This document shows positions 8,921 through 17,225 of a DNA stretch of 64,000 nt, one piece after another; positions within the stretch are counted from its first letter, which is position 1, and every line of letters starts with the position of its first letter. The stretch comes from Acidovorax soli (GTDB taxonomy: Bacteria; Pseudomonadota; Gammaproteobacteria; Burkholderiales; Burkholderiaceae_C): the NCBI RefSeq assembly GCF_014207955.1, contig NZ_JACHLK010000006.1, positions 186,001-250,000 on the forward strand, written 5' to 3'. The notes beneath the pieces were generated by a model. The model searched no databases. It had not been told where the DNA came from and saw nothing but the letters and a program-made list of their open reading frames with translations. The translations under genes were made by a program, and so were the position numbers.

Positions 8921-10197
8921 GCGCAGCCACAGCCACCCACACGGCGCTGGCCGACGATCCCTGGCTGCAGTTCATCTGCCACGCCTGCGGCTACATCTAC
9001 GACGAGGAGCAGGGCGACCCCGATGGCGGCCTGCCGCCCGGCACCCGCTACGCCGACATCCCCGACGACTGGGCCTGTCCGCTGTGCGGTGTGACCAAGA
9101 ACGATTTCGAGCCCTATGTGGCGCCCAGCATGGAGGCACTCAAAACGCTGGCGCGCAGCAGCGCTCCCCCCGCAGCGCGGCGCCAGGTCGACCCCGGCGT
9201 GCTCATCGTGGGCGCAGGCCGTGCCGGCTGGCAGATGGCCGAAGCCCTGCGCGCGCTGGACGCACAGCTGCCCATCACCCTGGTGAGCAACTGCAGCGGC
9301 GACCTGTACGACAAGCCGCAACTGTCCATCGCCATGGCCAAGCACCTGCCCCCCGAGCGCCTGGTGCGCGAAAGCGGCGCGGCCGCCGCCGCCAGGCTGA
9401 ATGTGCGCCTGCTGGCCCACACTCATGCCGTGCGCGTGGAGCCCTCCGCCGACAGCAACGGCGGCACACTGCGCACCACGCGCGGCCCGCAGCGCTACCA
9501 GCACCTGGTGCTGGCCCATGGCGCGCAGGCGGCCCTGCCCCCAGGCCTGCCGGCGGCGCTGTGCTGGCGCATCAACCACCTGCAGGCCTACCAGCGCCTG
9601 CGCGCGGCCCTGGGCCACACGCCGCGCCGCGTGCTCATCGTGGGTGCCGGCCTCATCGGCTGCGAACTGGCCAACGACCTGGCCCTGGGCGGCCACGGCA
9701 TCACCCTGCTGGACACCGAAGCCCTGCCCCTGGCACGCTGCGCCGGCGAACCCCGCGCCCGCGAACTGCTGGCCGCGTGGTCCCGGCTTCCCATTGCATT
9801 CGTGGGCGGCGTGCGCGTGGCTTCCCTCGGCACCCTGCCGACGCCCACACCCGATGGCAGCCTGCAACTGAGCACCACCGATGGCCGCCAATTCACGGCC
9901 GACCAGGTGATCGTGGCCGCCGGCCTGCAGACCCCCACGCGCCTGGCGCACAGCGCCGGCCTGGCCTGGGACGGCGGCATCGCCGTGACGCCCGAACAGT
10001 TGCAGACCAGCGTACCGGGCATCCATGCCCTGGGCGATTGCATCACCATCGGCGGGCAGGCCAGCCGCTTCATCGAGCCGATCGCGCGCCAGGCACGCAC
10101 CATCGCCGCCGCGATCACGGGCGCGGCAGACCTGCCCTATGAGCACCGGCCCTTGCCCATACGCGTCAAGACCAGTTCCTGGCCCATGACCCTCTGA
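8917..10197 (+). CDS. rubredoxin-rubredoxin reductase fusion
   Basis: A 426-aa electron carrier. Residues 15-65 form a rubredoxin with the iron ligands Cys21, Cys24, Cys54 and Cys57 ([14 protein letters not shown] and WACPLCG). Residues 90-420 form an FAD/NAD(P)H oxidoreductase with two dinucleotide folds ([36 protein letters not shown]) and a C-terminal FAD motif (GIHALGDC). In most bacteria these are separate proteins (AlkG/AlkT, NorW). The fusion should pass electrons from NAD(P)H through FAD to iron. The start codon overlaps the upstream stop (ATGA). It is the last gene of the sigma54 operon; a 130-base gap follows with no clear terminator. Confidence 0.9.
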   Translation: MSAATATHTALADDPWLQFICHACGYIYDEEQGDPDGGLPPGTRYADIPDDWACPLCGVTKNDFEPYVAPSMEALKTLARSSAPPAARRQVDPGVLIVGAGRAGWQMAEALRALDAQLPITLVSNCSGDLYDKPQLSIAMAKHLPPERLVRESGAAAAARLNVRLLAHTHAVRVEPSADSNGGTLRTTRGPQRYQHLVLAHGAQAALPPGLPAALCWRINHLQAYQRLRAALGHTPRRVLIVGAGLIGCELANDLALGGHGITLLDTEALPLARCAGEPRARELLAAWSRLPIAFVGGVRVASLGTLPTPTPDGSLQLSTTDGRQFTADQVIVAAGLQTPTRLAHSAGLAWDGGIAVTPEQLQTSVPGIHALGDCITIGGQASRFIEPIARQARTIAAAITGAADLPYEHRPLPIRVKTSSWPMTL

Positions 10198-10327
10198 GAA
10201 AGAGGCCGCAAAAATATTTTCGAGAAATTGCACCACGCGTGCATCCAAACGGCGTTCTCGTGGGTAGTACCTGCAGCAGCTCCTTATCGCTGCTGTTCTT
10301 TCAACCCATTTGAAGAAGAGAAACGCC

Positions 10328-10897
10328 ATGACCAACCAAGCTACGCGCACCCGTCTCCTCCCCCTGGCAGGCGCCATCGCCGCAGCGGCCCTGTTGACGG
10401 CTTGCGGTTCGATGAAGTCGTCCGGCCCCATGTTCTCGCAGGACAGCCTGCCCGATACCGTGAAGGTGCCTGGCGGCAACAAGGTCGCCATGGAAACCGT
10501 GGGCGTGGGCGAGATCACCTACGAATGCCGCGACAAGGCGAACGCTCCCGGCCAGATGGAATGGTTCTTCGTGGGCCCCAAGGCCGTGCTGAACGACCGC
10601 AGCGGCATGCAAGTGGGCACCTACTACGGCCCGCCCGCCACCTGGGAATCCAAGGACGGCTCCAAGCTCACCGCCACCCAGGTCGCGGTGGCCCCGGCCG
10701 GTGCCGGCAACATCCCCTACCAGCTCGTGAAGGCCAACCCTGCCATGGGCTCGGGCGCCATGACGGGCGTGACCTACATCCAGCGCGTGGCCTTGAAGGG
10801 CGGTGCTGCGCCCATGGCGGCATGCACTGCGGCCAACAAGGGCGAGCGCCAGATCGTGAAGTACCAGGCCGACTACATCTTCTGGAAGGCCGCGTGA
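10328..10897 (+). CDS. DUF3455 lipoprotein
   Basis: Secreted protein of 189 aa with a lipoprotein signal peptide; LLTAC gives the lipidated cysteine near residue 26. The rest matches the DUF3455 family: YECR, W-FVGPKAVL, VGTYYGPPATWE, and VTYIQRVALKGG...C. Function unknown. The ATG at 10328 was chosen because AAGAAGAG precedes it; an in-frame TTG at 10310 is weaker. The leader contains a hairpin (CAGCAGC 10274-10280 with GCTGCTG 10289-10295). The next genes are an ECF sigma factor and its anti-sigma factor, so this may be a regulon member; that link is inference. Confidence 0.85.
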   Translation: MTNQATRTRLLPLAGAIAAAALLTACGSMKSSGPMFSQDSLPDTVKVPGGNKVAMETVGVGEITYECRDKANAPGQMEWFFVGPKAVLNDRSGMQVGTYYGPPATWESKDGSKLTATQVAVAPAGAGNIPYQLVKANPAMGSGAMTGVTYIQRVALKGGAAPMAACTAANKGERQIVKYQADYIFWKAA

Positions 10898-10933
10898 ACG
10901 CCGCGTAAAGACCACGCCCTGCAGCAGGATGAA

Positions 10934-10962
10934 CGCAATCCCCTGGACGCCTGGGGATTGCG
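10934..10962 (+). terminator. hairpin after the DUF3455 gene
   Basis: A perfect 10-bp inverted repeat (CGCAATCCCC / GGGGATTGCG) with a 9-base loop. There is no T-run after it, so it may be a weak terminator or an mRNA-stabilising stem. It covers the TTG at 10958, arguing against that as the sigma gene's start. Confidence 0.55.
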
Positions 10963-11041
10963 TGTGAAAGCATGGCCTGGTGGGCTAGGATGCAGCCACG
11001 CCCTGGGTGCGCGCACTGCGCCACGCAGCCATTCCACGACC

Positions 11042-11629
11042 GTGCCGAGCCCCTCGCAACCCGTGCCTGAAACCCCTGGCGATTTTGACTACGAAGCAGC
11101 CCTGGCCGCCTGCGCGGCCGGCGACCGCCTGGCCATGCGCCGGCTGTACGAGCACGAGGGCCCGCGCATGCTGGGCGTGGCACTGCGCATCGTGCGCCAG
11201 CGCGCGCTGGCCGAGGACATCGTGCACGATGCCTGCGTGAACATCTGGAGCCGGGCCACCAGCTACGAACCGGCACGGGGCAGCGCGCGCGGCTGGATCT
11301 ACAGCGTGGTGCGCCACCTGGCGCTCAATGCCGTGCGCAACGCGCGCCGCCACGTCGACATCGACGAGGAAACCACCCACACCCTGGAGGCCGACATGTC
11401 CGTGCAGGCCTTCCACGATGCTGCCGCCAGCTTCGAGCTGAATGCCAGCCTGGGCCGCCTGCAGCACTGCCTGGAGGCGCTGGAGCCGGCACGGCGCAAC
11501 TGCGTGCTGCACGCTTATGTCGAAGGTTGTTCACATGGCGAGATTGCCGAGCGCCTGGGCGCACCGCTGGGCACCGTGAAGGCCTGGATACGGCGCAGCC
11601 TGACTTCGCTGCGGGAGTGCATGGCATGA
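11042..11629 (+). CDS. ECF-type RNA polymerase sigma factor
   Basis: Alternative sigma factor of about 195 aa. Region 2 is seen in AEDIVHDACVNIW and ARGWIYSVVRHLALNAVRNARR. Region 4 has the helix-turn-helix CSHGEIAERLGAPLGTVKAWIRRSL. The frame extends to a TTG at 10958, but that lies in a hairpin; the GTG at 11042 gives a normal length and was chosen without strong ribosome-binding-site support. The stop overlaps the anti-sigma start (ATGA), a typical pairing. Signal and target promoters are unknown; the upstream DUF3455 gene is the obvious candidate target. Confidence 0.88.
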   Translation: MPSPSQPVPETPGDFDYEAALAACAAGDRLAMRRLYEHEGPRMLGVALRIVRQRALAEDIVHDACVNIWSRATSYEPARGSARGWIYSVVRHLALNAVRNARRHVDIDEETTHTLEADMSVQAFHDAAASFELNASLGRLQHCLEALEPARRNCVLHAYVEGCSHGEIAERLGAPLGTVKAWIRRSLTSLRECMA

Positions 11630-12372
11630 GCGCACCTTTTCCCGACAATCCGCACGACGATCTGCAGGTGCTGGCCGGCGAATACGTGCTGGGCACGCTG
11701 CCTGCAGCCGAGCGCCTGGCCGTATCACAACGCCTGGCCACCGAACCCGCGCTGCAGCAAGCCGTGAACGACTGGGAGGAGCGCTTGCTGCCCCTGACCC
11801 AGCTGGCCGAGCCCGTGCCGCTGCCGGCGCCCCTGGCCTCGCGCATCGAGGCATCGCTGCAAGGGCTGCGCCAGCAGCCGCAAACCGCCCCAGCGGTGGT
11901 GCCGGCGCGCAGCAGCTCCAGGGGCTGGTGGAACCACCTGGGTCTGTGGCGCGCGCTCGCAGGCTCAGGATTTGCCATGGCGGCCGTGCTGGCAGCGGTG
12001 CTGGTCACACGCACCGCGCCCGTGGCAGCGCCGCCAAAATTCATGGTGGTGCTGGTGGCGCCACAGGACAAGGCCCCCGGTTGGGTGGTGCAGGCCAGTT
12101 CGCCGCGCGAGATCAGCCTGATACCGCTGGGCGTGGCCGAAGTACCGGCCGACAAGGCGCTCGAGTTCTGGACCAAGGCCGACGACTGGAATGGCCCCGT
12201 CTCCCTGGGCCTGGTCAAGCCTGGCCAACCGCTGCAGGTGCAGCTCGACAAGCTGCCACCGCTGCAGCCCAACCAGCTCTTCGAGCTGACCCTGGAGCCG
12301 CCCACGGGCTCGCCCATCGGCAAGCCCACGGGCCCCATCCAGTTCATCGGCCGGGCAGTCAAGGTGCTCTGA
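11626..12372 (+). CDS. anti-sigma factor, RskA-like
   Basis: Single-pass membrane protein of 248 aa that should hold the ECF sigma factor inactive. The N-terminal cytoplasmic part has the anti-sigma pattern LQVLAGEYVLGTLPAAERLAV, without a zinc-binding HxxxCxxC motif. One membrane helix follows (about residues 122-140). The periplasmic RskA/DUF2337-type domain begins at PPKFMVVLVAPQDKAPGW. The ATG overlaps the sigma factor stop. Release could be by proteolysis or conformational change; nothing in the sequence shows which. Confidence 0.87.
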   Translation: MSAPFPDNPHDDLQVLAGEYVLGTLPAAERLAVSQRLATEPALQQAVNDWEERLLPLTQLAEPVPLPAPLASRIEASLQGLRQQPQTAPAVVPARSSSRGWWNHLGLWRALAGSGFAMAAVLAAVLVTRTAPVAAPPKFMVVLVAPQDKAPGWVVQASSPREISLIPLGVAEVPADKALEFWTKADDWNGPVSLGLVKPGQPLQVQLDKLPPLQPNQLFELTLEPPTGSPIGKPTGPIQFIGRAVKVL

Positions 12373-12446
12373 CCGCGTCTTGGTTATTCCCCTTGGCGCA
12401 ATGCATGGGAGCACGCCTGGATGTGAAGCACTGCCTGTACCAGCGA

Positions 12447-12546
12447 CCGCCGCGCAAGGGCCGCCCCGCCGCGCTGGCGGTGTCCCCCTTCCCGAATTGC
12501 GCAGCAATTCGAGAGAAAGGGGGAAGGCGCGAAGCGACTCAGGGGG
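12447..12546. repeat. dispersed intergenic repeat, copy 1 (long form)
   Basis: A GC-rich element shared with 14902-14976, 39325-39400 and 61974-62074. This copy ends directly against the cynS stop codon. The conserved ends are CGCGCAAGGGCCGCCCCGCC and GCGACTCAGGGGG. An internal stem GAATTGC/GCAATTC is found only here and in copy 4. It probably folds as an extended stem-loop at the end of the cyanase operon. Confidence 0.85.
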
Positions 12547-12990
12547 TTAATACTGTTTATACGGCAGGAACTTGCCGGAGAGCACCACGTTGACGCGATC
12601 GCCCTTGGGATCGGCTTCGCGCGTGATGTCCATGCTGAAGTCGATGGCGCTCATGATGCCGTCGCCGAACTCTTCGTGGATCAGCTCCTTGATGGTCGTG
12701 CCGTAGACGCTCACGATCTCGTACCAGCGGTAGATCAGCGGGTCGGTGGGCACGGGCGTGGGCAGCGAGCCCTTGTAGGGCACGACCTGCAGCCACTTCT
12801 GTTCTTCGGCCGTGAGGCCGAAGATCTTGCCCAGCACCTTGGCCTGTTCGGCCGATGCCGTCATCTGGCCCAGGCACAGGGCCGTAGTCCATTCCTTGGA
12901 CTGGCCGACCTTCTTGGCAATGGCATCCCATTGCAGGCCCTTGGCGACCTTGGTGCTGATGATTTTTTCGGTGACGTCGTTGCGGTTCAT
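12547..12990 (-). CDS. cynS: cyanase (cyanate hydratase)
   Basis: Decomposes cyanate with bicarbonate to ammonia and CO2, detoxifying cyanate and supplying nitrogen; a cytoplasmic decamer. At 147 aa it has the family's usual length. Arg88, Glu91 and Ser114 stand at the catalytic spacing known from E. coli (Arg96, Glu99, Ser122), within YRWYEIVSVYG and GIMSAIDFSMD. The ATG at 12990 is preceded by GAAGGAG. It is the last gene of the transporter operon, 117 bp after the ATPase gene, and ends at a repeat element. Confidence 0.97.
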   Translation of the reverse strand: MNRNDVTEKIISTKVAKGLQWDAIAKKVGQSKEWTTALCLGQMTASAEQAKVLGKIFGLTAEEQKWLQVVPYKGSLPTPVPTDPLIYRWYEIVSVYGTTIKELIHEEFGDGIMSAIDFSMDITREADPKGDRVNVVLSGKFLPYKQY

Positions 12991-13107
12991 AGTGATGGCT
13001 CCTTCGGTTGGATGGGTTTTGACAGGGGACAACAGGGAAAACATCCGGGGTGCAGACCGCCCTGCCACCCGGTCGGGCGGCACGGCGAGGCTGGTGGCCG
13101 GCGAGGA

Positions 13108-13980
13108 TCAGTGGGCCTTGGCCCGGGTGACGAGAAAGTCCACGATGTGGTTGCGCAGCGCGTAGTAGCCGTCCAGGTGGTGCAGGCTGCTGCGCGTGCG
13201 TTCGCGCGGCAGCGGGTTGACCACCACCTCGGCGATACCGCCCGGGTGGTAGCCCTGGGGCGACTCGTTGCCGTTGCTCATGAGCAAAATGCGGTCGGAC
13301 AGCAGGATGGCCTCGTCCACGTCGTGCGTGATCATGAACACCGTCTGCTGCGTCTGGCGCACGATGGCCATGAGCTCATCCTGGATGGTGCCGCGCGTGA
13401 GCGCGTCGAGCGCGCCGAAGGGCTCATCGAGCAGCAGCATCTTGGGCTGGATGGAAAAGGCGCGCGCAATGCCCACGCGCTGCTTCATGCCGCCCGACAG
13501 CTGCGAGGGCTTCTTGTCGATGGCGGGCGTGAGGCCCACCAGGGCGACGAATTTCTCCACATGCGCGTCGACCTGCGCGCCCTTCCAGTCGGGCCAGCGC
13601 GACTTGACGGCGAAGGCGATGTTCTGGCGCACCGTGAGCCAGGGCATGAGTGCATGGCTCTGGAACACCACGCCCCGGTCCAGGCTGGGGCCGGCGACCT
13701 CGCGCCCGTCCATGATGACGGTGCCCGAGGTGGCGGTGTCGAGCCCCGCCAGCACGTTGAGGATGGTGGTCTTGCCGCAGCCCGAGTGGCCGATGATGCA
13801 GACGAACTCGCCCTTGTCGAGCGTGAAGGACACGTCGGCGAACACCGGCTTGGCCGGCACGAAGGCCTTGCTGAGCCGGTCGATCTGGAGGAAGCCGGAG
13901 GTCACGGGCGGGGCCTTTCGTTGCGGGTGGGCGTCAGGGGTTTTGGATGCGGCGGGGCGCTGGGCGACATCACTCCACAT
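13108..13980 (-). CDS. cynD: cyanate/nitrate-type ABC transporter ATP-binding protein
   Basis: ATPase of a NrtABD/CynABD importer. Walker A is GHSGCGKTTI, the signature LSGGMKQRVGIARAF, Walker B LLLDEPFGALDALTR and the switch histidine FMITHDVDEAI. The C-terminal HPGGIAEVVVNPLPRERTR segment is typical of NrtD/CynD. The ATG at 13980 overlaps the permease stop by 11 bases; a GTG at 13905 would remove a poorly conserved 25-residue leader and is the alternative. Cyanate as substrate is inferred from the adjoining cyanase; nitrate transporters look nearly the same. Confidence 0.85.
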   Translation of the reverse strand: MWSDVAQRPAASKTPDAHPQRKAPPVTSGFLQIDRLSKAFVPAKPVFADVSFTLDKGEFVCIIGHSGCGKTTILNVLAGLDTATSGTVIMDGREVAGPSLDRGVVFQSHALMPWLTVRQNIAFAVKSRWPDWKGAQVDAHVEKFVALVGLTPAIDKKPSQLSGGMKQRVGIARAFSIQPKMLLLDEPFGALDALTRGTIQDELMAIVRQTQQTVFMITHDVDEAILLSDRILLMSNGNESPQGYHPGGIAEVVVNPLPRERTRSSLHHLDGYYALRNHIVDFLVTRAKAH

Positions 13981-14839
13981 AGGTCACCACCTTCTGCAGT
14001 TGGCCGAAGAACAGATCGAGCAGCATGCCGACCACGCCGATCACCAGGATGGCGAAGATCACGTTGGTGAGCGACAGGTTGTTCCACTCGTTCCAGACGA
14101 AGTAGCCGATGCCCGTGCCGCCCACCAGCATCTCGGCGGCCACGATCACCAGCCAGGCGATGCCCATGCTGATGCGCATGCCCGTGAGGATGGTGGGCGC
14201 CGCCGCGGGCAAAATGACCAGGAAGGCCTTGCGCAGCGGGTTGACCTGCAGCGTGGCCGAGACGTTGAGCCATTCGCGCTTGACCGAGGCCACGCCGAAG
14301 GCGGTGTTCACCAGCATGGGCCAGACCGAGCAGATGAAGATCACGAAAATGCCCGAGATCGACGAGTCCTTGATGGTGTAGAGCGCCAGCGGCATCCAGG
14401 CCAGCGGGCTGATGGGCTTGAGCACCTGGATGAAGGGATCGAAGGCGCGGCGCAGCAGCGGCGACATGCCGATCACGAAACCCAGCGGAATTGCCACCAG
14501 GCAGGCCAGGCCAAAGCCCAGGGCCACGCGACCCAGCGAATGCGCGAGCTGGATGGCAATGCCCTTGTCGTTGGGCCCGTTGTCGTAGAACGGGTTGGAC
14601 ACATGGCCCCAGACCGTGGTGCCCATCTCGGCCAGGGTGGGAAAGCCGCTGCTCTTGGTGCCGGCGCCCGGGTCCTTGCCCATCATCTTGGCGTATTCGA
14701 TCTGCTCGGGCGTCATGCCGGCCGTGCTGCCGCCCGCGCCGGACGAGGCCGTGGCCGCGTACCAGATGCCGAGCACGGCCAGGAAGATCAGCACGGACAG
14801 CAGTCCCGCGCGCAGGTGGAGGTTCTTGGAACTTGCCAT
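13970..14839 (-). CDS. cynB: cyanate/nitrate-type ABC transporter permease
   Basis: Inner-membrane permease of 289 aa with about six membrane helices (first at residues 9-30) and a binding-protein-dependent transport motif region (SMGIAWLVIVAAEMLVGGTGIGYFV split around the EAA loop). A periplasmic loop of about 60 residues after helix 1 is rich in small residues (ATASSGAGGSTAGMTPEQIEY). GGAGATTTGAC before the ATG at 14839 fixes the start. It forms one transporter with the ATPase and binding protein on either side. Confidence 0.87.
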   Translation of the reverse strand: MASSKNLHLRAGLLSVLIFLAVLGIWYAATASSGAGGSTAGMTPEQIEYAKMMGKDPGAGTKSSGFPTLAEMGTTVWGHVSNPFYDNGPNDKGIAIQLAHSLGRVALGFGLACLVAIPLGFVIGMSPLLRRAFDPFIQVLKPISPLAWMPLALYTIKDSSISGIFVIFICSVWPMLVNTAFGVASVKREWLNVSATLQVNPLRKAFLVILPAAAPTILTGMRISMGIAWLVIVAAEMLVGGTGIGYFVWNEWNNLSLTNVIFAILVIGVVGMLLDLFFGQLQKVVTYVE

Positions 14840-14901
14840 GTCAAATCTCCGTGCGTTCCACAAATCCACCGGCCCGCAAAACGGGCAGGGCCGAGGCCAG
14901 C

Positions 14902-14976
14902 GCCCCCGCGCAAGGGCCGCCCCGCCGCGCTGGGGGCGTCCCCCTTGAGGGGGAAGGCGCGAAGCGACTCAGGGGG
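14902..14976. repeat. dispersed intergenic repeat, copy 2 (short form)
   Basis: Same orientation as copy 1 and without the internal hairpin: CGCGCAAGGGCCGCCCCGCC, CCCCTTGAGGGGG, then GCGACTCAGGGGG. It lies inside the operon, nine bases beyond the binding-protein gene stop and before the permease gene, so it may set transcript stability or partial termination between the two. Confidence 0.85.
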
Positions 14977-14985
14977 TGCTTCATT

Positions 14986-16389
14986 TCATGCCACCTTGCG
15001 GATCGGGAAGCTCTTGGCGTAGTCGGCCGCCTTCGCGGCATCGAACTCGCGGCCCATGATGGTGAACTTGGGGTAGGTACCGTCGGGCACCTTCTGGTCC
15101 AGGGCCTTCATCTGCTTCTTGGCATCGGTGATGAGGAAGACCTTCTCGGCGATCTGCTTGTAGTCCACGTCGCCCTTGATGTAGCCCCAGCGCTGCATCT
15201 GCGTGAGCATCCACACGGCCATGCTTTGCCAGGGCATGGGATCGAAGTCGGCGCGGTCGGGCACGTTCTGGATCTTGCCCAGGCCATCGGCGAACTTGCC
15301 GGTGAGCACCTGGTTGAGCACGGCCTCGGGCTGGTTCAGGTAGGCCTGGGGCGCGATCACCTTGGCAATCAGCTCGCGGTTCTTGGGGTCGCGCGCCATC
15401 GCGGCCGAAGTGAGCACCGCGCGGTACAGCGCGGCGAAGGTGTTGGGGTTCTTCTGGATGAACTCGGTGCTGGTGCCAAAGGCGCAGCAGGGGTGGCCGT
15501 TCCACAGGTCCTTGGTGAGCACGTGGATGAAACCGACCTCCTCGAACACGGCACGCTGGTTGAACGGATCGGGGCCGAGGAAGCCGTCGATGTTGCCCGC
15601 GCGCAGGTTGGCCACCATCTCGGCCGGTGGCACCACGCGCAGTTGCACGTCGGTGTCGGGATTGAGGCCTGCCTCGGCCAGGTAGTAGCGCAGCAGGAAG
15701 TTGTGCATGCTGTACTCGAAGGGAATCGCGAACTTGAAGCCCTTCCAGTTCTTCGGATCGCGGTTGTCCTTGTGCTTGAGGCTCAGCGTGATGGCCTGGC
15801 CGTTCACGTTCTGGATGGTGGCCACATTCATCGGCGTGGCGTTGGACCCAAGGCCCATGGAGATGGCCAACGGCATGGGCGAGAGGAAGTGCGTGGCGTC
15901 GTACTCCTTGTTGATCATCTTGTCGCGGATCAGCGCCCAGCCGGCCGTCTTGGTGACTTCGACATTCAGACCCTGCTTGCTGTAGAAGCCCAGCGGATGC
16001 GCCATGATCAGCGGCGTGGCGCAGGTGATCGGGATGAAGCCGATCTTGAGGTTGGTCTTCTCCAGTGCGCCTTTTTCCTGGGCCATGGCCTGCATGCTGG
16101 CCACGGGCAGCACGCTGGCGATGGCGGCCATGGCCGTGCCCTTGCCCACGGCCTTGATGAAGCGGCGGCGCACGGCATCCTGCGGGAACAGCGCCTTGAC
16201 CAGGGTGGCCTCGATGAATTCGTTGCTGTAGGCCTCGAACTCGCTCGTGAGGCTGCGCTGGCGCAAGGTGGCGGCCGCGGCATCGGCCGACGCCTCGGCA
16301 TGGTGGTCGGCCGCCGTGTGGTCGCGGCCGCAGCTGCATTGGAGCATCAACGGGCGGTCGGCATCGAAAGGCGAGAAGAATTCGGACAT
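14986..16389 (-). CDS. cynA: cyanate/nitrate-type ABC transporter substrate-binding protein
   Basis: Periplasmic receptor of the importer, 467 aa, of the NrtA/CynA family (LKIGFIPITCATPLIMAHPLGFY; HFLSPMPLAI; GPDPFNQRAV; GHPCCAFGTSTEFIQ). It has a long N-terminal part: residues 1-72 precede a twin-arginine signal (RRRFIK at 74-79, hydrophobic stretch to 99, likely cleavage near AMA at 101-103). The extension contains CSCGRDHTAADHH (Cys18, Cys20, His24, His29, His30), which resembles a metal-binding loop. The ATG at 16389 is the only plausible start. Export by Tat implies folding before transport. Confidence 0.85.
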   Translation of the reverse strand: MSEFFSPFDADRPLMLQCSCGRDHTAADHHAEASADAAAATLRQRSLTSEFEAYSNEFIEATLVKALFPQDAVRRRFIKAVGKGTAMAAIASVLPVASMQAMAQEKGALEKTNLKIGFIPITCATPLIMAHPLGFYSKQGLNVEVTKTAGWALIRDKMINKEYDATHFLSPMPLAISMGLGSNATPMNVATIQNVNGQAITLSLKHKDNRDPKNWKGFKFAIPFEYSMHNFLLRYYLAEAGLNPDTDVQLRVVPPAEMVANLRAGNIDGFLGPDPFNQRAVFEEVGFIHVLTKDLWNGHPCCAFGTSTEFIQKNPNTFAALYRAVLTSAAMARDPKNRELIAKVIAPQAYLNQPEAVLNQVLTGKFADGLGKIQNVPDRADFDPMPWQSMAVWMLTQMQRWGYIKGDVDYKQIAEKVFLITDAKKQMKALDQKVPDGTYPKFTIMGREFDAAKAADYAKSFPIRKVA

Positions 16390-16485
16390 GGCACACCTCG
16401 GTGAAGTTGATGCCAGCCGCTACGCAAGGCACGGGCCAGTTGCCGGCCCCACCAGCCCGGTGTCATGAATTCGCGGGTGCGTTGT

Positions 16486-16498
16486 CTACAGCGTGTAG
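16486..16498. promoter_or_regulatory. candidate response-regulator site upstream of cynA
   Basis: CTACA/TGTAG with a 3-base spacer, followed by a further GTAG...CTAC pair up to 16510, about 100 bp before the cynA start. The spacing fits an operator for the NarL-type regulator encoded just upstream. Only the symmetry is seen; binding is inference. Confidence 0.4.
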
Positions 16499-16535
16499 GG
16501 GCAGCACTACAAATCGGGCCCGCAAGGCCGTGAAA

Positions 16536-17225
16536 TCACTCCGCTGGCGTGCCGCGCGCCAGCAATGCCAGCTCCACATCGTTGCGCGCCCCGGTCTTTT
16601 CGAGGATGCGGGCGCGGTAGGTGCTGACCGTGTTGGGCGCCAGCTTGAGCTGCGCACCAATTTCGCCCACGCTCTGCCCCGCGGTGAGCAGGCGGAACAC
16701 CTGGTGCTCCCGGTACGATAGCGCGTCCACCCCGGCTGGCATGCCCTGCTGGGCAGAGCGCACCACCCCGGTGCGCTCCACGGCACCAGCCAGCGCCTGG
16801 GCCGTGGCCTCCGTGAGGTAGCGGCCGCCGGCCGCCACCTTGCGCACGGCGGCCACCATGTCGTCGGGGTCGGCGCTCTTGTGCAGGTAGCCGGCCGCGC
16901 CCATCTGGATGCAGCGCACCGCGTACTGCCGCTCAGGGTAGGTGCTGAGCATCAGCACCGGCAGGCCTGGCCAGGCGGTGCGCAGTGCCTGCAGCACCTC
17001 CAGCCCGTCCATGCCGGGCATGGCGATGTCGAGCAGCACCAGCTCCAGGCCGGCCGTGCCGCCGAGCCCGGCCACCTGGTCCAGGACCTCCTGGCCGCCC
17101 GTGGCCTCGGCCGCAACCACGATCTCTGGCAGGCCGTTGGCGGGGTCGCCCAGCACCTGCTTGAGGCCCTCGCGCACGATGCGGTGGTCGTCGCCGATGA
17201 GCACGCGCACGCTGGCGGTGCTCAT
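16536..17225 (-). CDS. NarL/LuxR-family response regulator
   Basis: A 229-aa DNA-binding regulator. The receiver domain has acidic residues in LIGDDHRIVREGL, the phosphoacceptor Asp in LVLLDIAMPGMDG, a Thr/Ser switch in LMLSTYPERQYA and Lys in YLHKSADPDDM. The C-terminal LuxR helix-turn-helix begins at LSYREHQVFRLLTAGQSVGEIG. Its ATG overlaps the kinase stop, so the two form a two-component pair. The cyanate transporter gene begins 146 bp downstream on the same strand and is the likely target. Normal cyanate operons use a LysR regulator (CynR), so this arrangement is unusual. Confidence 0.9.
   Translation of the reverse strand: MSTASVRVLIGDDHRIVREGLKQVLGDPANGLPEIVVAAEATGGQEVLDQVAGLGGTAGLELVLLDIAMPGMDGLEVLQALRTAWPGLPVLMLSTYPERQYAVRCIQMGAAGYLHKSADPDDMVAAVRKVAAGGRYLTEATAQALAGAVERTGVVRSAQQGMPAGVDALSYREHQVFRLLTAGQSVGEIGAQLKLAPNTVSTYRARILEKTGARNDVELALLARGTPAE

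Noticed and set aside
10958..11041. N-terminal extension of the ECF sigma factor from a TTG
   Set aside because: The TTG sits in a perfect hairpin and the added residues do not look like sigma region 2; GTG 11042 gives the normal length.
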